From: Hordeum vulgare subsp. vulgare
Lineage: Eukaryota > Streptophyta > Magnoliopsida > Poales > Poaceae
Length of the DNA stretch: 64,000 nt
NCBI RefSeq assembly: GCF_904849725.1
Contig: NC_058518.1
Coordinates: forward strand, 214,408,741 to 214,472,740
Direction of reading: 5' to 3'
Shown here: positions 22,096-34,153 of the stretch, in pieces
Layout of the letters: each line of letters starts with the position of its first letter
Position numbering within the stretch: position 1 is the first letter of the stretch
Notes under the pieces: generated by a model
Told to the model about the DNA's origin: nothing
What the model saw: the letters and a program-made list of their open reading frames with translations, nothing else
The model's database searches: none
Translations under genes and position numbers: made by a program

Positions 22096-22170
22096 AGGGG
22101 GAAGAGGATTCGAACCCGCCACCTCCTGCTAGGAGGCAAAACCCACGCACCACTGCGCTGCTACTTCGGA
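22096..22170 (-). pseudogene. tRNA-like Pol III promoter remnant (tRNA pseudogene or SINE head)
   Basis: On the minus strand TAGCAGCGCAGTGG (22163-22150) resembles an A box and GGTTCGAATCC (22116-22106) is a perfect B box; the spacing of about 47 bases between their starts is tRNA-like. Between them CCTCC-TAGCA-GGAGG can form a hairpin. Downstream on the minus strand are T-rich runs (TTTTCC, TTTTTTTCTA) that could end Pol III transcription. No clean acceptor stem was found, so it is a degenerate tRNA or the head of a tRNA-derived SINE carried inside the CACTA. Confidence 0.5.
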
Positions 22171-22266
22171 GGTTAACAACATAGAGAAGGTGCACCTCAT
22201 ATACATGTGCCATTACTATATAAAAAAACATTCTAATGGCGCACCGCTCGGGGTGCGCCATTCCTA
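22171..22266 (+). repeat. CACTA subterminal repeats near the right side
   Basis: Contains TAATGGCGCACC followed by GGTGCGCCATT (about 22234-22263) and a degenerate copy at 22200-22217, the same words as the left end. This shows that the CACTA extended at least to here. The terminal CACTA motif is not present next to it. Confidence 0.8.
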
Positions 22267-22838
<572 letters not shown>

Positions 22839-22996
22839 GTCAGCTATCCTCATGTAGTAGTATCCAGCTTCAGACATCCGATTGAGTTTTCACTGTCTGT
22901 TAAGTGAAAAAGTTCTGAAGCTTTGGCTTGCAGCCCTGAGCGAACACCCACAGCTAATGTTTATTGTTTTCTTCAGCTTTATAATAACTTGCACAG

Positions 22997-25900
22997 TCAC
23001 ACCCTATTTTTCACCACAACTATTTTATGTTTAAAAAATCAGAGCTTGTTAAAACTTTTTCAAATAATGTTGTGAGTGCAATGTCAGCCCTTGTTTGAGT
23101 GAATACTTGCTTGTTTGATGACTCAAACCCATGAAAACTTATTATTTTTCTCTCTTCAAAACCCCCTTTTTCCTTTATATCAAGATCACCTTCATTATGT
23201 TGGGATACACTACTAGCTCATGAAGCCAAGTGGCACTTCCAACCAAAGTTGGTGATCTGATCCAAATATTATCTTCATTCATTAAAAACATTAATTGGTG
23301 ATTCAAAATATTATTTTCCTATTTTATATCTATGTCTGTTTCTAAGGCCAGTAATGATATTCCCACAAGGAAAATTGCTTTCCTGCCTTAGAAAATTCTG
23401 AGTAAATTCATGGAAGCTTAGAAGGACATATATTTTCCATATATAAGATTTTCAACCCTATTTTATATTAATATTATTTGAGTAAAACCCTGAAAACCAT
23501 TTCTGTCTGTTTTAGCTTTTTGAGATGTTTCCAAAGGAAATTATCTCAGTAAATTCCCATAAAATTACAGGAGCCCTCCCAAGCCATATTAGGTCCTCAC
23601 CTAAAATCTCACATTGATCCAAGGTGGGGAAGTGCAGCTAATGAGCCCAAAACCCTCTCTGTCCAGAGTAGAGTTGGAACAACTCTACATTGCAAAGTTT
23701 CTCCAATGGAGCTGAAACTTTGCAGAGGTGTTTGACACCCCAAATGAGGACTCCACACAAAAGATGGGATTTGTGAGACTCTGTTTGGCCACACTTCCTT
23801 TGTAAAGGACAGTATTGGTCATTTTGAGGCATTTTCAAGTTTACAAAGCGAAACTTGTTAAATGGAGCTCAAATTTGGTGAAACCCCATGTTTTTACCCC
23901 ATGACCAAACCTGTTAAGTTTCATTACCAGTGGCGGAGTGGAAACACCCCAAGTCACTGTCGAACACCTACTGACAGGAAGATAAAAACCCTCCTAGCCA
24001 CTGTTTTACCCAATGTCAAGGCCCCAAACTTGGTGGATTAGAGCCCCAGAACACCCTGAGCACCCAGTCAATCAGCCCCTCCCCAACTCCAAGCACAAGT
24101 GAAAAGAACTCCAATTTGAGCCGCAGGGCAGTACTAGCAACACTAGTGTTCCTTGCTCCCTTGACCAGCTCGAGCTCCCACTAACCCACAACGGCTAGGC
24201 ACACTCCCAGCAACACTCAGGACATGAAGGACACGTCCCAAGTGTCCCAGACGCGCCAGCATGCCGTGGCATGCCAAAACTGCGCTCTGGGCGCGCTGCA
24301 GAGAGCCTCCAGCAAGGGGACGACGCCCCAGCCGGTCCCAACCTCCCCTGTTATGTCCAAACGCTCCCCCGACAACCATTCAGTGCAAAGCTACCCCAGG
24401 GACCCCCTCCCCTCGCGCAAGAGCTCACGCGACGCGTGCCCGTGCGCGCCCGACGTGGCCGAGCATGCACGGTTGCTGCGGCTCGACCCCACTCGCTTTC
24501 CCTCTGCGGCCGATGCACCAGGAGGTCCTAAACCACATCCCGAACCCGTGGTTTCACGGCCAGCACCTCACTGTGCTCGCACGTGCGCCACGGTGACTCA
24601 CCGGCACGCCTGAGTCGGGTCACCGTCGCTGGCCTATAAATAGGTCCCCCCGGCACCCGAGCACCCTCCAAGCAGCTTCAGCACAACTAGTAGACACCCG
24701 CTAGCTACCCAATCGAGCTCGCAGAGACCCGGTGCTCGAGATCGACCGAGGCCCCTCCGCCTCAGAGCTCCGGTCGATCTCCGGCTACACGTCGGCTCCT
24801 GCGCTGTCCGACCTCCCATTACACTCCCCTTGACGCCAAGGCAATTTCCCCCAACTTCCCCCAGTGAATCCGTGCCCCTAGCCACTAGTTCGACACCGAC
24901 CAGAAACCCTTCCGCCACGGTCACCTCGTCGCCGGCGACCCAGACCACCTCCGGTGACTTTCCGACCCCGAGCAGCTAGGCGGAGGCACGAGGGACCCGT
25001 TCCCGCTCCTAGATTGGCCCGAGGACAACGGCAGCCTCGCCGGCGTCCGTCTCCACCTCTCTGGCTGGAGGTAGGAGAAGGACCCGACAGGTGGAGCCCA
25101 CCTGTCGGTGTCCTGGGGCAGCCAGCGCGCGCAGCCGCTGACGCTGACCCCACGGGCCCGCAGGTCAGGTTTGAACCTGGCCCGCGCGCGCCTAGTGGCC
25201 AGGCCTGCTAGCTGGGCCGGCTCGATCTTCCCCCTGGCCTTTTCCTTTTATTTTAAGCCAGCAACTTAAATGATTTTTATAAAAATATTTAGCCAGTACA
25301 AAAATATGATTCTTCCACCAGTAATTTTCTAAAAATGTGTAGTAATTGATTCTGTAGTGTTTGACATTTATCAAAAACAGAAACTATTTTGGTATAATAA
25401 AATGATATTAAAAGCATTTGTTTGCTTCTGTTTGCTTTTAAATAAATATGCTTTGCTAATAAAAACTATAGGAAACATTTTCCAAAATATTAAACTGAAC
25501 TTATTCAAACTTTGCAACATTTTTAAAAGAACTTTGTGATCTGTTTTAGTGAGAGCTATTATTTATTTATTCCTTTCTCAACAGTAGAGTTACCGAGTGA
25601 CGGAGGATCCGGAGCGAAAGACCTCGAAAACCCCGGATACCTAGCTGACCAAGGCAAGCAGCCCTTTGACCATGATTAAGCATATGAAATGATGCATGCT
25701 AGTATAGTTGGTACTTTCCCGTTGCATATGATCACGATGCCGGTTCATCATTGTGGTGATGGTAGCGAAGGCTTCTTCGAAGCACTTGCATGGTAGTGAT
25801 GTTATTCACATGGCTCCTCGGAGCATGAGCATGATGAGCTTGATCTTACCATCTACGAGGATCATGCTACTATCTTGTTGACTAGTAGAGTTAGATCATT

Positions 25901-27305
25901 GCACTGAGCTTGACCCTACCCCGTGAGGGTCATGTTATTACCATGTTGACAAGTAAAGATAGATCATATTATCATGAGCATGATGATGAGCTAAATAAAG
26001 AGTTTATGAAAACCCCGTCGGGTGCCACTAATGCCCGAGGGTGACGATGAGTTGGTGACCACTTTTGGTGAAGTGATGCACCAGTGTTTTCGTGTGAGTA
26101 TGGTTTCGGAAATGGGATTAGATTTATGATGTGTCGACTGTCCCAACCTTACCAGTACAACCACGATAGCCCTTTATGGGACGGGGCTTTGTTGATTACT
26201 CTGGTCGGTACTAGCATAGAGCCACATTACTAGTGGCGGGAGTGATCGGTGTCACTCTCGTGATGGGGTCGTGCCAGGTAGGACGACTATGCCATTATTA
26301 TGAGTTCCAGGCACACCGTTGGTCCCTGCATGGTTGATACAGTCTAGAGTCGGTGCCCGTAAGACGTACAACATGTGGGCTGGGTACCAATCGAGTGGAC
26401 TTCTTTGTCTAGTATCGTCAGGGGAAAGATGATGATCGGGTACTTACCTCGGGTATATGTGATATACCGCGAGTCGTGGATGACACGAAAGTTTCCCGTT
26501 TCTCGTGGGTCTAGCGTACTACCTCTGCAGAGTGTAAACTATTGGAATAGCCGTGTCCACGGTCAAGGACAGTTGGGTGGTGCTGCTTAAACTGCTTAAA
26601 CTACGTCCACATGAGTGTGTGTGTGTGGTGTTAAAAAGGTGTTGTTATGATAATCACAATAATATGATCGAGTTCGGTGACTTGACATATAGGGTAAACC
26701 CGGATGGTTTAGCCCTCATTAATACATTGAGGTTATGACAAGTCCGATGACTTGGCATTTAGGGTGAACCCGATGTGTTCAACCCTTAGCAGATATGATG
26801 ATATCTGTAACCTGTTCTTGAAGAGTAATTCTTTAACTTGTTGCATATACCTGATCATTCCACCAAATTGCATTCCACTAAAGATGCATGTTACTGTTAT
26901 TTTTCACTATAAATGTTCATATCATTGGTTGTTTGCGAGTACATTCAAAGTACTCATTGGCTTGCCACTGGTTATATTATTGACCAGACATGGAAGGACC
27001 GAAGTTTGGCGATGAGTACACAGTCGGAGATGAACCTGCGATCTAGGACGCTTCCAAGTCAGAATGCCTGTCGGTGTAGGCTTGATGGCATGGGCACCGC
27101 TTAGCCCTTACGAGTTTCCGCTACTCGACGTATCCGTTTAATTTGGCTTTAGGCCTTTCTCTTGAACCCGACCTTCTGGTCGTTTGATGTAATAATTTCG
27201 GTACTTGGATGTAAGACTCTATTATTCAGTATCTGTGTTCAGTGAACATTGATCCTTGGGGTCACTGGGCACGGCGAACTCGACTTGCTAGTCGGGGTCC
27301 CCACA
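22997..27305 (+). repeat. 5' LTR of chromovirus (about 4.3 kb)
   Basis: Starts at TCACACCCT (22997) and ends at GTCCCCACA (27305), next to the PBS. The first 2.72 kb are repeated at 32971-36116. It contains a GC-rich promoter island (24200-25200) with a TATA box at 24635. Short open stretches in the island (for example 24224-24613) are not conserved in frame between the two LTRs and are not genes. The exact first base is uncertain because the bases before TCACACCC differ between the copies (CAG versus CTA). Confidence 0.88.
24635..24642 (+). promoter_or_regulatory. TATA box of chromovirus 5' LTR
   Basis: CCTATAAATAGGTCC at the downstream side of the GC-rich island, conserved in the 3' LTR at 35033-35040. 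Transcription would start about 30 bases downstream, near the AGCAGCTTCAGCACAAC stretch. Confidence 0.75.
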
Positions 27306-27309
27306 GAAC

Positions 27310-27322
27310 TGCTATCAGAGCC
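27310..27322 (+). promoter_or_regulatory. Primer-binding site (tRNA-iMet type)
   Basis: TGCTATCAGAGCC begins four bases after the LTR end and differs by one base from TGGTATCAGAGC, the standard initiator-tRNA-Met site of plant LTR elements. Confidence 0.8.
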
Positions 27323-27431
27323 ATCCTGACTATAGGAAGCCTTAGATAGCATGGACGTTAACCGAGAACGTTAGACCTTGCACAAGACTTTTGCACATAC
27401 AACCTTCTGACTTCTCTCCTATGCCTTGTAG

Positions 27432-28186
27432 ATGGCTGCCATACCTGAGACGCTTCTGGAGACTGGCTTTCCACTACTCCTGGTGGATTGTCTCGAGAAG
27501 TGCCACGTACAACGCACGCCGATCTTCCTCTACCACGAGCACTGGGTCAACGCCGGCACTAAGGAATATCACGTGGACGTGATGTGAAGGCTAATGACTC
27601 CCCGTCTAGTTGGTTCTTCGAAGGACCACACATGGGAGAGCTGATGTTGGTAGTAGAGGCAACTGCACGAGAGGCGCTCGTGCATCTCCGCAGCATCCTC
27701 CTTGAGATGGCTAATGAGCCTGTCACTCGTCACCTACCTTTCATTAAGGAACGAGTGGATGGGAGTTGGACACTCACCCCAGCCAAGGAGGATGGGATGC
27801 CATTAAGGTTTCAGACCTACTTCAGCCTATCGTCGGACACCCTGACGCATTTCCTGGTTAAGGAATCAGTCAAGCTTCGCCAAGAGCTGCATCTAGTCAA
27901 GGGCCTGCTCCACACTGAGAAGATGCAGAATCGCATGCTAAAGAAGGCAGGCGCACCTGAAGGGAGGAGAGCTGTTACCACTAGGGGTGGTGTGTTACCC
28001 ATCCAGGCAGTCCCTCTTCGGAGTCACCGCCTGACAGCGGAAGGGTACACTGAGATCTTCGCCGCCTCGCCTAAGGGACGCCGTGATGTGCGAATTCTTT
28101 CTTCCACTCCTATAAAGGAAGAAGATGTTGATGAAGATGAGGATCCTGTTGAGTCTGCCTTTGAGACCGAGCAGTCCGCCGCGTAG
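27432..28186 (+). pseudogene. Pre-gag ORF of chromovirus, function unknown
   Basis: An open reading frame between the PBS and gag. It starts MAAIPETLLETGFPLLLVDC at an ATG (27432) and runs 48 codons to a TGA at about 27578; one frame over, the text continues with KANDSPSSWFFEGPHMGELM for 200 codons to 28186. The two parts read as one protein of about 250 residues with a single indel. Features: an N-terminal Cys/His-containing part, a helical region EATAREALVHLRSILLEMAN, a likely coiled coil VKLRQELHLVKGLLHTEKMQ, a basic patch EGRRAVTTRGG and an acidic C-terminus KEEDVDEDEDPVESAFE. I do not recognise a family. Gag starts 270 bases later in a separate ORF. Confidence 0.6.
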
Positions 28187-28459
28187 GATTTAGTGTAGGC
28201 AATTAGGAGTACCCCGAGCATAGGGTATCGATGTATCCGTTTTTAATTTGCGTATGTGTGCTTGATGTAAGTCACCTATTGCCTTAGGCAGCCTGTAAGT
28301 GACTACATCACCTAGTTGTTATGAATGCAATTTCCAGTTTGTCAAAAACTTTGGTTTTGAAAACTTGGCACATGCACGTATTGGACCCCCTATTACTAGG
28401 AGCGAATCCTTGTATTCCCGAGCAAGGTGGCATTTTGACCTGTCTGTTTCTATGACAGG

Positions 28460-29620
28460 ATGGTGAACGCAACCCGCAACAGCACCTTCGGCAACCCTGG
28501 CGCCGGCTCCTCAGGGACGCCGCAGGGAACCGAAGGAGAAGCTCACGCTGGAGGTCACCACGAGCAGCCTAGAGACCTTCCGCGACCACCTCCTCCTAAG
28601 AACTTGACGATGGCTCAGTTCCTTCAAGCTCTTCGGGAGGAGCGTCAAGCCAGCAATGCCGCTAGTCAGCAGCTGACTCAAGTCCTGGTGGACAACCCGC
28701 CGCAGAATGGGAATGGCGGTGGTCGCTCTACTCTTTCTGAGTTCATGCGGACTACGCTCCCCATATTCATGGAGTCGACTGAACAACTGGACGCCGATGA
28801 CTAGATTCGCACCGTTGAAGACCTCCTTGCGCTGGTCAAGTGCACCGATGATCATGAGAAGGTCCTTTATGCTTCTCACTGTCTCGGAGGCACCACCAGG
28901 GCATGGTGGGATGGATTCCAGATCATGCGGATAGGGCAAGTCATCACTTGGGTGATGTTCAAGGAAGGATTTCGTGCGGTTCACATTCCACTTGGACTGA
29001 TGACCATTAAGAAGCGGGAATTCCGAGCCTTGAGGCAGGGCAGTGGAACTGTTAAGGAGTACCTGCAGAAGTTTAACCTCTTGTCGAGGTACGCGCCTGA
29101 AGATGTTAACACTGAGGCCGCTAAGGTGGAACGCTTCATGGAAGGGTTACAACAGTCCCTGCAATGCCAGCTGGTAGTTTGCGAATGCCAGACTTTCAGC
29201 GAGTTGGTTAACAAGGCGCTTATGCTGGAAGACAAGCGTCGTGCGATGGACGACACCCGCAAGCGCAAACTGATAGGCAGTGGAGGACCCAGTAACGCAA
29301 GACCAAGACCATGGCAGTCAGCACCTGCAAGACCCAACTTTCAGCAGCAGCAGTACAAGTATCCGGTGTTCCGCCAGAATTATCAGCCTGAGCAGCAAGC
29401 CAAGCCAGTAGTCAACCCGCCGAACAACGGTGGAGTCAAGACCAACCCTCCGGGGCAGGTCACCTTCTTTGGGTGTGGTCAGACTAGGCACTATTCCAGG
29501 CAGTGCCCCAACAAGAAGCCCGACGCACCGCGTCCCAATGCACCCAACCCCGGTCAAGGTGCACCAGGAAGGAACCAAGGCCCCCGCAACGAGCAGTTCA
29601 ATGGCAGGGGCCGGATCAAT
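28460..29620 (+). pseudogene. Chromovirus gag with degenerate zinc knuckle
   Basis: Capsid and nucleocapsid part of the polyprotein, starting MVNATRNSTFGNPGAGSSG. TAG at 28802-28804 interrupts it where relatives have a Trp (LDADDWIRT-like). The capsid signature follows: [24 protein letters not shown] and [21 protein letters not shown] Gln/Asn/Pro-rich tail leads to [15 protein letters not shown], a CCHC knuckle in which the first Cys is Phe and the usual Gly before His is Arg, so zinc and RNA binding is probably lost. Confidence 0.88.
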
Positions 29621-30988
29621 CACATCTCTGCAGAAGAGGCGCAGGAAGACCCGGACTGCATTCTGGGTACGTTCCTCGTCACCTCAACTCCAGCAACAGT
29701 GTTGTTTGATTGTGGTGCCTCGCATTCTTTTGTTACGCAAGGGTTTGCGGATAAGTGTGGTTTACAACCCACTCTACTCCGTGGGCAGATGGCAATTCAA
29801 ACCCGGGGAGCAGTATTGAGGACCAACCTAGGGTGTAGAAGGTTCGAGATAGTTATCAATGGGACGAGTTTCCTGGCAGTCCTCATTGTGCTTAAATCGC
29901 AAGGTGTAGAAGTAATCCTCGGCATGGATTGGTTGGCCAAGCACCAGAGTCTTTTGGACTGTGCCAACAGGGCCATTACCATGACAAGCAACCAAGGGGT
30001 CAAGGTCAAGTTTGTCTCTGAGCCAGTGTCGGCTCAAGTGCCTCGAGTCAACAGTCTATCCGAGGTAGAGCTTGATCAAGTGCCTGTAGTCTATGAATAC
30101 CCGGACGTCTTTCCTGACCGAGACATCGAGTTCATCATCGAGCTCATGCCTGGATCAAGACCTATATATATAAAGCCTTACAGGATAGGTTCCGAAGAGC
30201 TGGCAGAGCTGAAGAAGCACCTAGATGAGCAACTCAGGAAAGGGTTCATCCGTCCGAGTGCATCACCTTGGGGATCACCTATTCTATTTGTTTCAAAGAA
30301 GGATGGTACCATTCGACTCTTCGTCGATTACTGTTCTCTTAATGAAGTCACAATTAAGAACAAGTACCCGCTCCCCAAGATCGAAGACCTGTTTGACCAG
30401 TTAAATGGGGCCAGGGTATTTTCCAAGATCGATCTTCAATCGGGATATTACCATTTGAAGATTCGACCTGAAGATATACCCAAGACTGCATTCGTGACCC
30501 GATACGGTCTATATGAATGCACTTTCATGCCCTTTGGTTTGACAAATGCCCCAGCCTACTTCAGGTACCTCATGAACAAGGTCTTCATGGAATATTTGGA
30601 CAAGTTTGTCGTCGTGTTCATCGATGACATATTAATCTTCTCCAAGTCCGAAGAGGAGCATGAGCAACACCTGAGGCTAGTTCTGGGAAAGCTTAGAGAG
30701 CACCAACTTTATGCCAAATTCAGCAAGTGTCAGTTCTGGCTGAACGAAGTTGGATTTCTGGGTCATACCCTGACGGCACGAGGTTTGGCCGTAGATCAGT
30801 CCAAGATTACTACAGTAACCAACTGGGAATCACCAAAGGACGTGAAGGATGTCAGGAGTTTCCTCGGGCTCGCGGGATACTACCGCAAGTTTGTGGAGGG
30901 ATTCTCCAGCATCGCTCGACCTATGACTCAGCTCTTGAAGAAAGGCCGGAAGTTCGAGTGGACACCGGCGTGTGAAGCAAGTTTCTAG
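29621..30988 (+). pseudogene. Chromovirus protease and reverse transcriptase
   Basis: Same frame as gag. Protease active site is [20 protein letters not shown] (D-C-G-A instead of D-S-G-A; catalytic Asp kept) at about 29700-29760, with [12 protein letters not shown] as the second conserved block. RT motifs follow: [70 protein letters not shown] and the catalytic [12 protein letters not shown] (the F-I-D-D form). Thumb and connection read [15 protein letters not shown]. Ends at TAG (30986) where relatives have Gln in ASFQELKKRL. The RT core itself is undamaged. Confidence 0.92.
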
Positions 30989-31418
30989 GAGTTGAAGAAG
31001 AGGCTAACTACCGCCCCGGTATTGGCTACCCCAGACATCAACAAGGAATTCGTGATATATTGTGATGCCTCTGGAACCGGGCTCGATGGAGTCCTGATGC
31101 AAGATGGCAGGGTCGTGGCGTACTTGTCACGGCAACTGTGACCGCATGAGGAGAACTACACCACCCATGATCTCGAGCTAGCAGCTGTAGTGCATGCTCT
31201 GAAGACGTGGCGACATTACCTTCTGGGAAGCGATGTGAGATATATACAGACCACAAAAGTCTGAAATATATCTTCACTCAAAGGGAGCCGAATATGAGAC
31301 AGCGGAGATGGCTTGAGTTAATCAAGGATTATGACCTGAGCATTCAGTACCATGCCGGCAAGGCGAACGTGGTAGCCGATGCCTTGAGCCGGAAGGCAGG
31401 CTCCTTGAACGTCACGCT
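30989..31418 (+). pseudogene. Chromovirus RNase H domain, broken
   Basis: Continues LKKRLTTAPVLATPD, FVIYCDASGTGLDGVLMQ with the first RNase H Asp, and VAYLSRQL followed by TGA (31139-31141) where Arg is expected. [20 protein letters not shown] carries the catalytic Glu. A one-base indel near 31230 then shifts the frame; the tail [14 protein letters not shown] and [16 protein letters not shown] resumes in the next frame. It would degrade the RNA strand of the RNA-DNA hybrid in a working element. Confidence 0.9.
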
Positions 31419-32925
31419 CAAGGAAAGGTTACACGTCTTGTATGAAGAGATGGAGGGCTTCAGACTTGAGATAGTCGAACCAGGATACCTGGCCAACCTC
31501 GAAGTCAAGCCTACTCTGCCAGACGACATCAAGGAAGCCCAGAAGGGGCACAAGATTATCGAAGGCCTCAAGAGGAAGGTGCGAGAAGGCAAAGCCCCAG
31601 GATTCTTGATTGATGAGCAAGGAGTACTGTGGTACGGGAAGCGCTTATGCGTACCTAACAAGGCCGAACTTAAGGACTTGATCCTGCAAGAGGCTCATGA
31701 CACACCGTTCTCTATCCATCCAGGTGGTACCAAGATGTACCAAGACATCCGAGAATGATTCCGGTGGCATGGCATGAAGAGAGAAATTGTCTCCTATGTT
31801 GCTAAATGTGATGTATGCCAGCGAGTCAAGGCTAAACACCAGCGACCTGCTGGATTGCTGCAACCTCTTCAAGTGCCGGAATGGAAGTGGGATAAAGTCG
31901 GCATGGACTTCATCACCGGGTTGCCCCGGTCGAATAAGGGTCATAACTCCATTTGGGTCATAGTCGATCATTTGACCAAGATGGCCCATTTCATCCCCGT
32001 TAGCACCACCTACGATGGCAGCCAGCTGGCCAGTCTGTACATTCATCGAGTGGTGAGTCTCCATGGAGTTCCCAAAGAGATCGTGTCCGACCGCGACACG
32101 CAATTCACCTCAAGATTCTGGAAGAAGTTTCAAGAAGCTCTCAGAACCAAACTCTCCTTCAGTACGGCTTTCCACCCGCAGACGGGCGGACAAACCGAGA
32201 GGGTAAACCAGATACTTGAGGACATGCTCCGCGCCTGTGTTTTGGCTCATGGTGCCAAGTGGGAAGACTGCCTGCCGTTTGCTGAGTTTTCTTACAACAA
32301 CAGCTACCAGTCCAGTCTTCAGATGGCCCCATTCGAAGCGTTATTTGGGCGGAAGTGCCGCACCCCGCTCAATTGGTCCGAAACCTGTGAAGGACTAGTT
32401 TTCGGACCAGAAGCACTGCAGGAAGCAGGGGACAAGGTTCAGCTTGTCTGGGAGAACCTGGAGGCAACTAAGTCAAGGCACAAGAGCTATGCGGACCCTC
32501 GCCGCAGAAACGTGGAGTTTGTTCCCGGAGACCAGGTGTACTTGCGAGTCGCGCCTCTCAAGAGGACCAAGCGTTTCCACGTCAAGGGGAAGCTAGCTCC
32601 AAGGTTCATTGGACCCTTCAAGATCACGGCAAGACGCGGGGAAGTAGCTTATCAGTTGGAGCTACCTCCTGAGCTTTCGGGTGTGCACAACGTGTTCCAC
32701 GTGTCACAGCTCCGGAAGTGTTTACAAGTGCCGAACCGTCCCGATCTTTACAAGGACATTGATCATCAAGCTATTGACCTTCAACCGGATCTTACCTACC
32801 GCGAGAGACCGATCCGCATTTTGGATGAAGCCGAGCGTTGCACCAGAAGCCGCACCATCATATTTTTCAAGGTTCAGTGGAGCAAGCATACCGAAGCAGA
32901 ATTTCCCGAGCTATTTAACGCTTAG
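31419..32925 (+). pseudogene. Chromovirus integrase with C-terminal chromodomain-like tail
   Basis: Inserts cDNA into the genome. The zinc-binding HHCC part reads [18 protein letters not shown] and, after a TGA at 31756, YVAKCDVCQRVKAKHQ. The catalytic core has the D-D-E set in VGMDFITGLPRS, KEIVSDRDTQFTSRFWK and FHPQTGGQTERVNQILEDM. The GPF/Y-type region FIGPFKITARRGEVAYQLEL follows, then YRERPIRILDEAERC and FFKVQWSKHTEAEFPELFNA, a chromodomain-like module with the KVQW..H core that in chromoviruses directs insertion into heterochromatin. The core is intact from 31774; the only break is the stop in the zinc domain. Confidence 0.92.
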
Positions 32926-34153
32926 CTTAGGAATCTCGGGGACGAGATTCTTGTAAGAGGGATAGGTCTATCACACCCTGTTTTTCACCACAAGTATTTT
33001 ATGTTGCAAAAATCAGAGCTTGTTAAAACTTTTTCAAATAATGTTGTGAGTGCAATGTCAGCCCTTGTTTGAGTGAATGCTTGCTTGTTTGATGACTCAA
33101 ACCCATGAAAACTTATTATTTTGCTCTCTTCAAAACCCCCTTTTCCCCTTATATCAATATCACCTTCATCATATTGGGATACACTACTAGCTCATGAAGC
33201 CAAGTGGCACTTCCAACCAAAGTTGGTGATCTGATCCAAATATTATTTTTCATTCACTAAAAACATTAATTGGTGATTTAAAATATTATTTTCCTATTTT
33301 ATATGTATGTCTGTTTCTAAGGCCAGTAATGATATTCCCACAAGGAAAATTGCTTTCCTGCCTTAGAAAATTCTGAGTAAATTCATGGAAGCTTAGAAGG
33401 ACATATATTTTCTATATATAAGATTTTCAACCCTATTTTATATTAATATTATTTGAGTAAAACCCTGAAAACCATTTCTGTCTGTTTTAGCTTTTTTGAG
33501 ATGTTTCCGAAGGAAATTATCTCAGTAAATTCCCATAAAATTACAGGAGCCCTCCCAAGCCATATTAGTTGCTCACCTAAAATCTCACCTTGATCCAAGG
33601 TGGGGAAGTGCACCTAATGAGCCCAAAACCCGCTCTGTACAGACTAGATTGGAACAACTCTACATTGCAAAGTTTCTCCAATGGAGCTGAACCTTTGCAG
33701 AGGTGTTTGACACCCCAAATGAGGACTCCACACCAAAGATGGGATTTGTGAGACTCTGTTTGGCCACACTTCCTTTGTAAAGGACAGTACTGGTCATTTT
33801 GAGGCATTGTCAAGTTTACAAAGCCAAACTTGTTAAATGGAGCTCAAATTTGGTGAAACCCCATGTTTTTACCCTAAGACCAAACCTGTTAAGTTTCATT
33901 TCCAATGGTGGAGTGGAAGCACCCCAAGTCACTGTCGAACACCTACTGACAGGAAGATAAAAACCCTCCTAGCCACTGTTTTACCCAATGTCAAGGCCCC
34001 AAACTTGGTGGGTTAGAGCCCCAGAACACCCTGAGCACCCAGTCAATCAGCCCCTCCCCAACTCCAAGCACAAGTGACAAGAACTCCAATTTGAGCCGCA
34101 TGGCAGTACTGGCAACACTAGTGTTCCTTGCTCCCTTGACCAGCTCGAGCTCC

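Noticed and set aside
24143..24613. Overlapping open frames on both strands in the GC-rich LTR island
   Set aside because: High GC makes stops rare; frames are not kept between the 5' and 3' LTRs of the same element, and no motif is present.
22997..27305. LTR start placed at TG (TGTCACACCC)
   Set aside because: Neither copy has TG before TCACACCC (CAG and CTA instead), so the boundary is left at the first shared bases.
31207..31230. ATG at 31207 as the start of a separate RNase H-integrase gene
   Set aside because: The first residues read across the RNase H in the wrong frame; the open frame is simply the continuation of pol after an indel.
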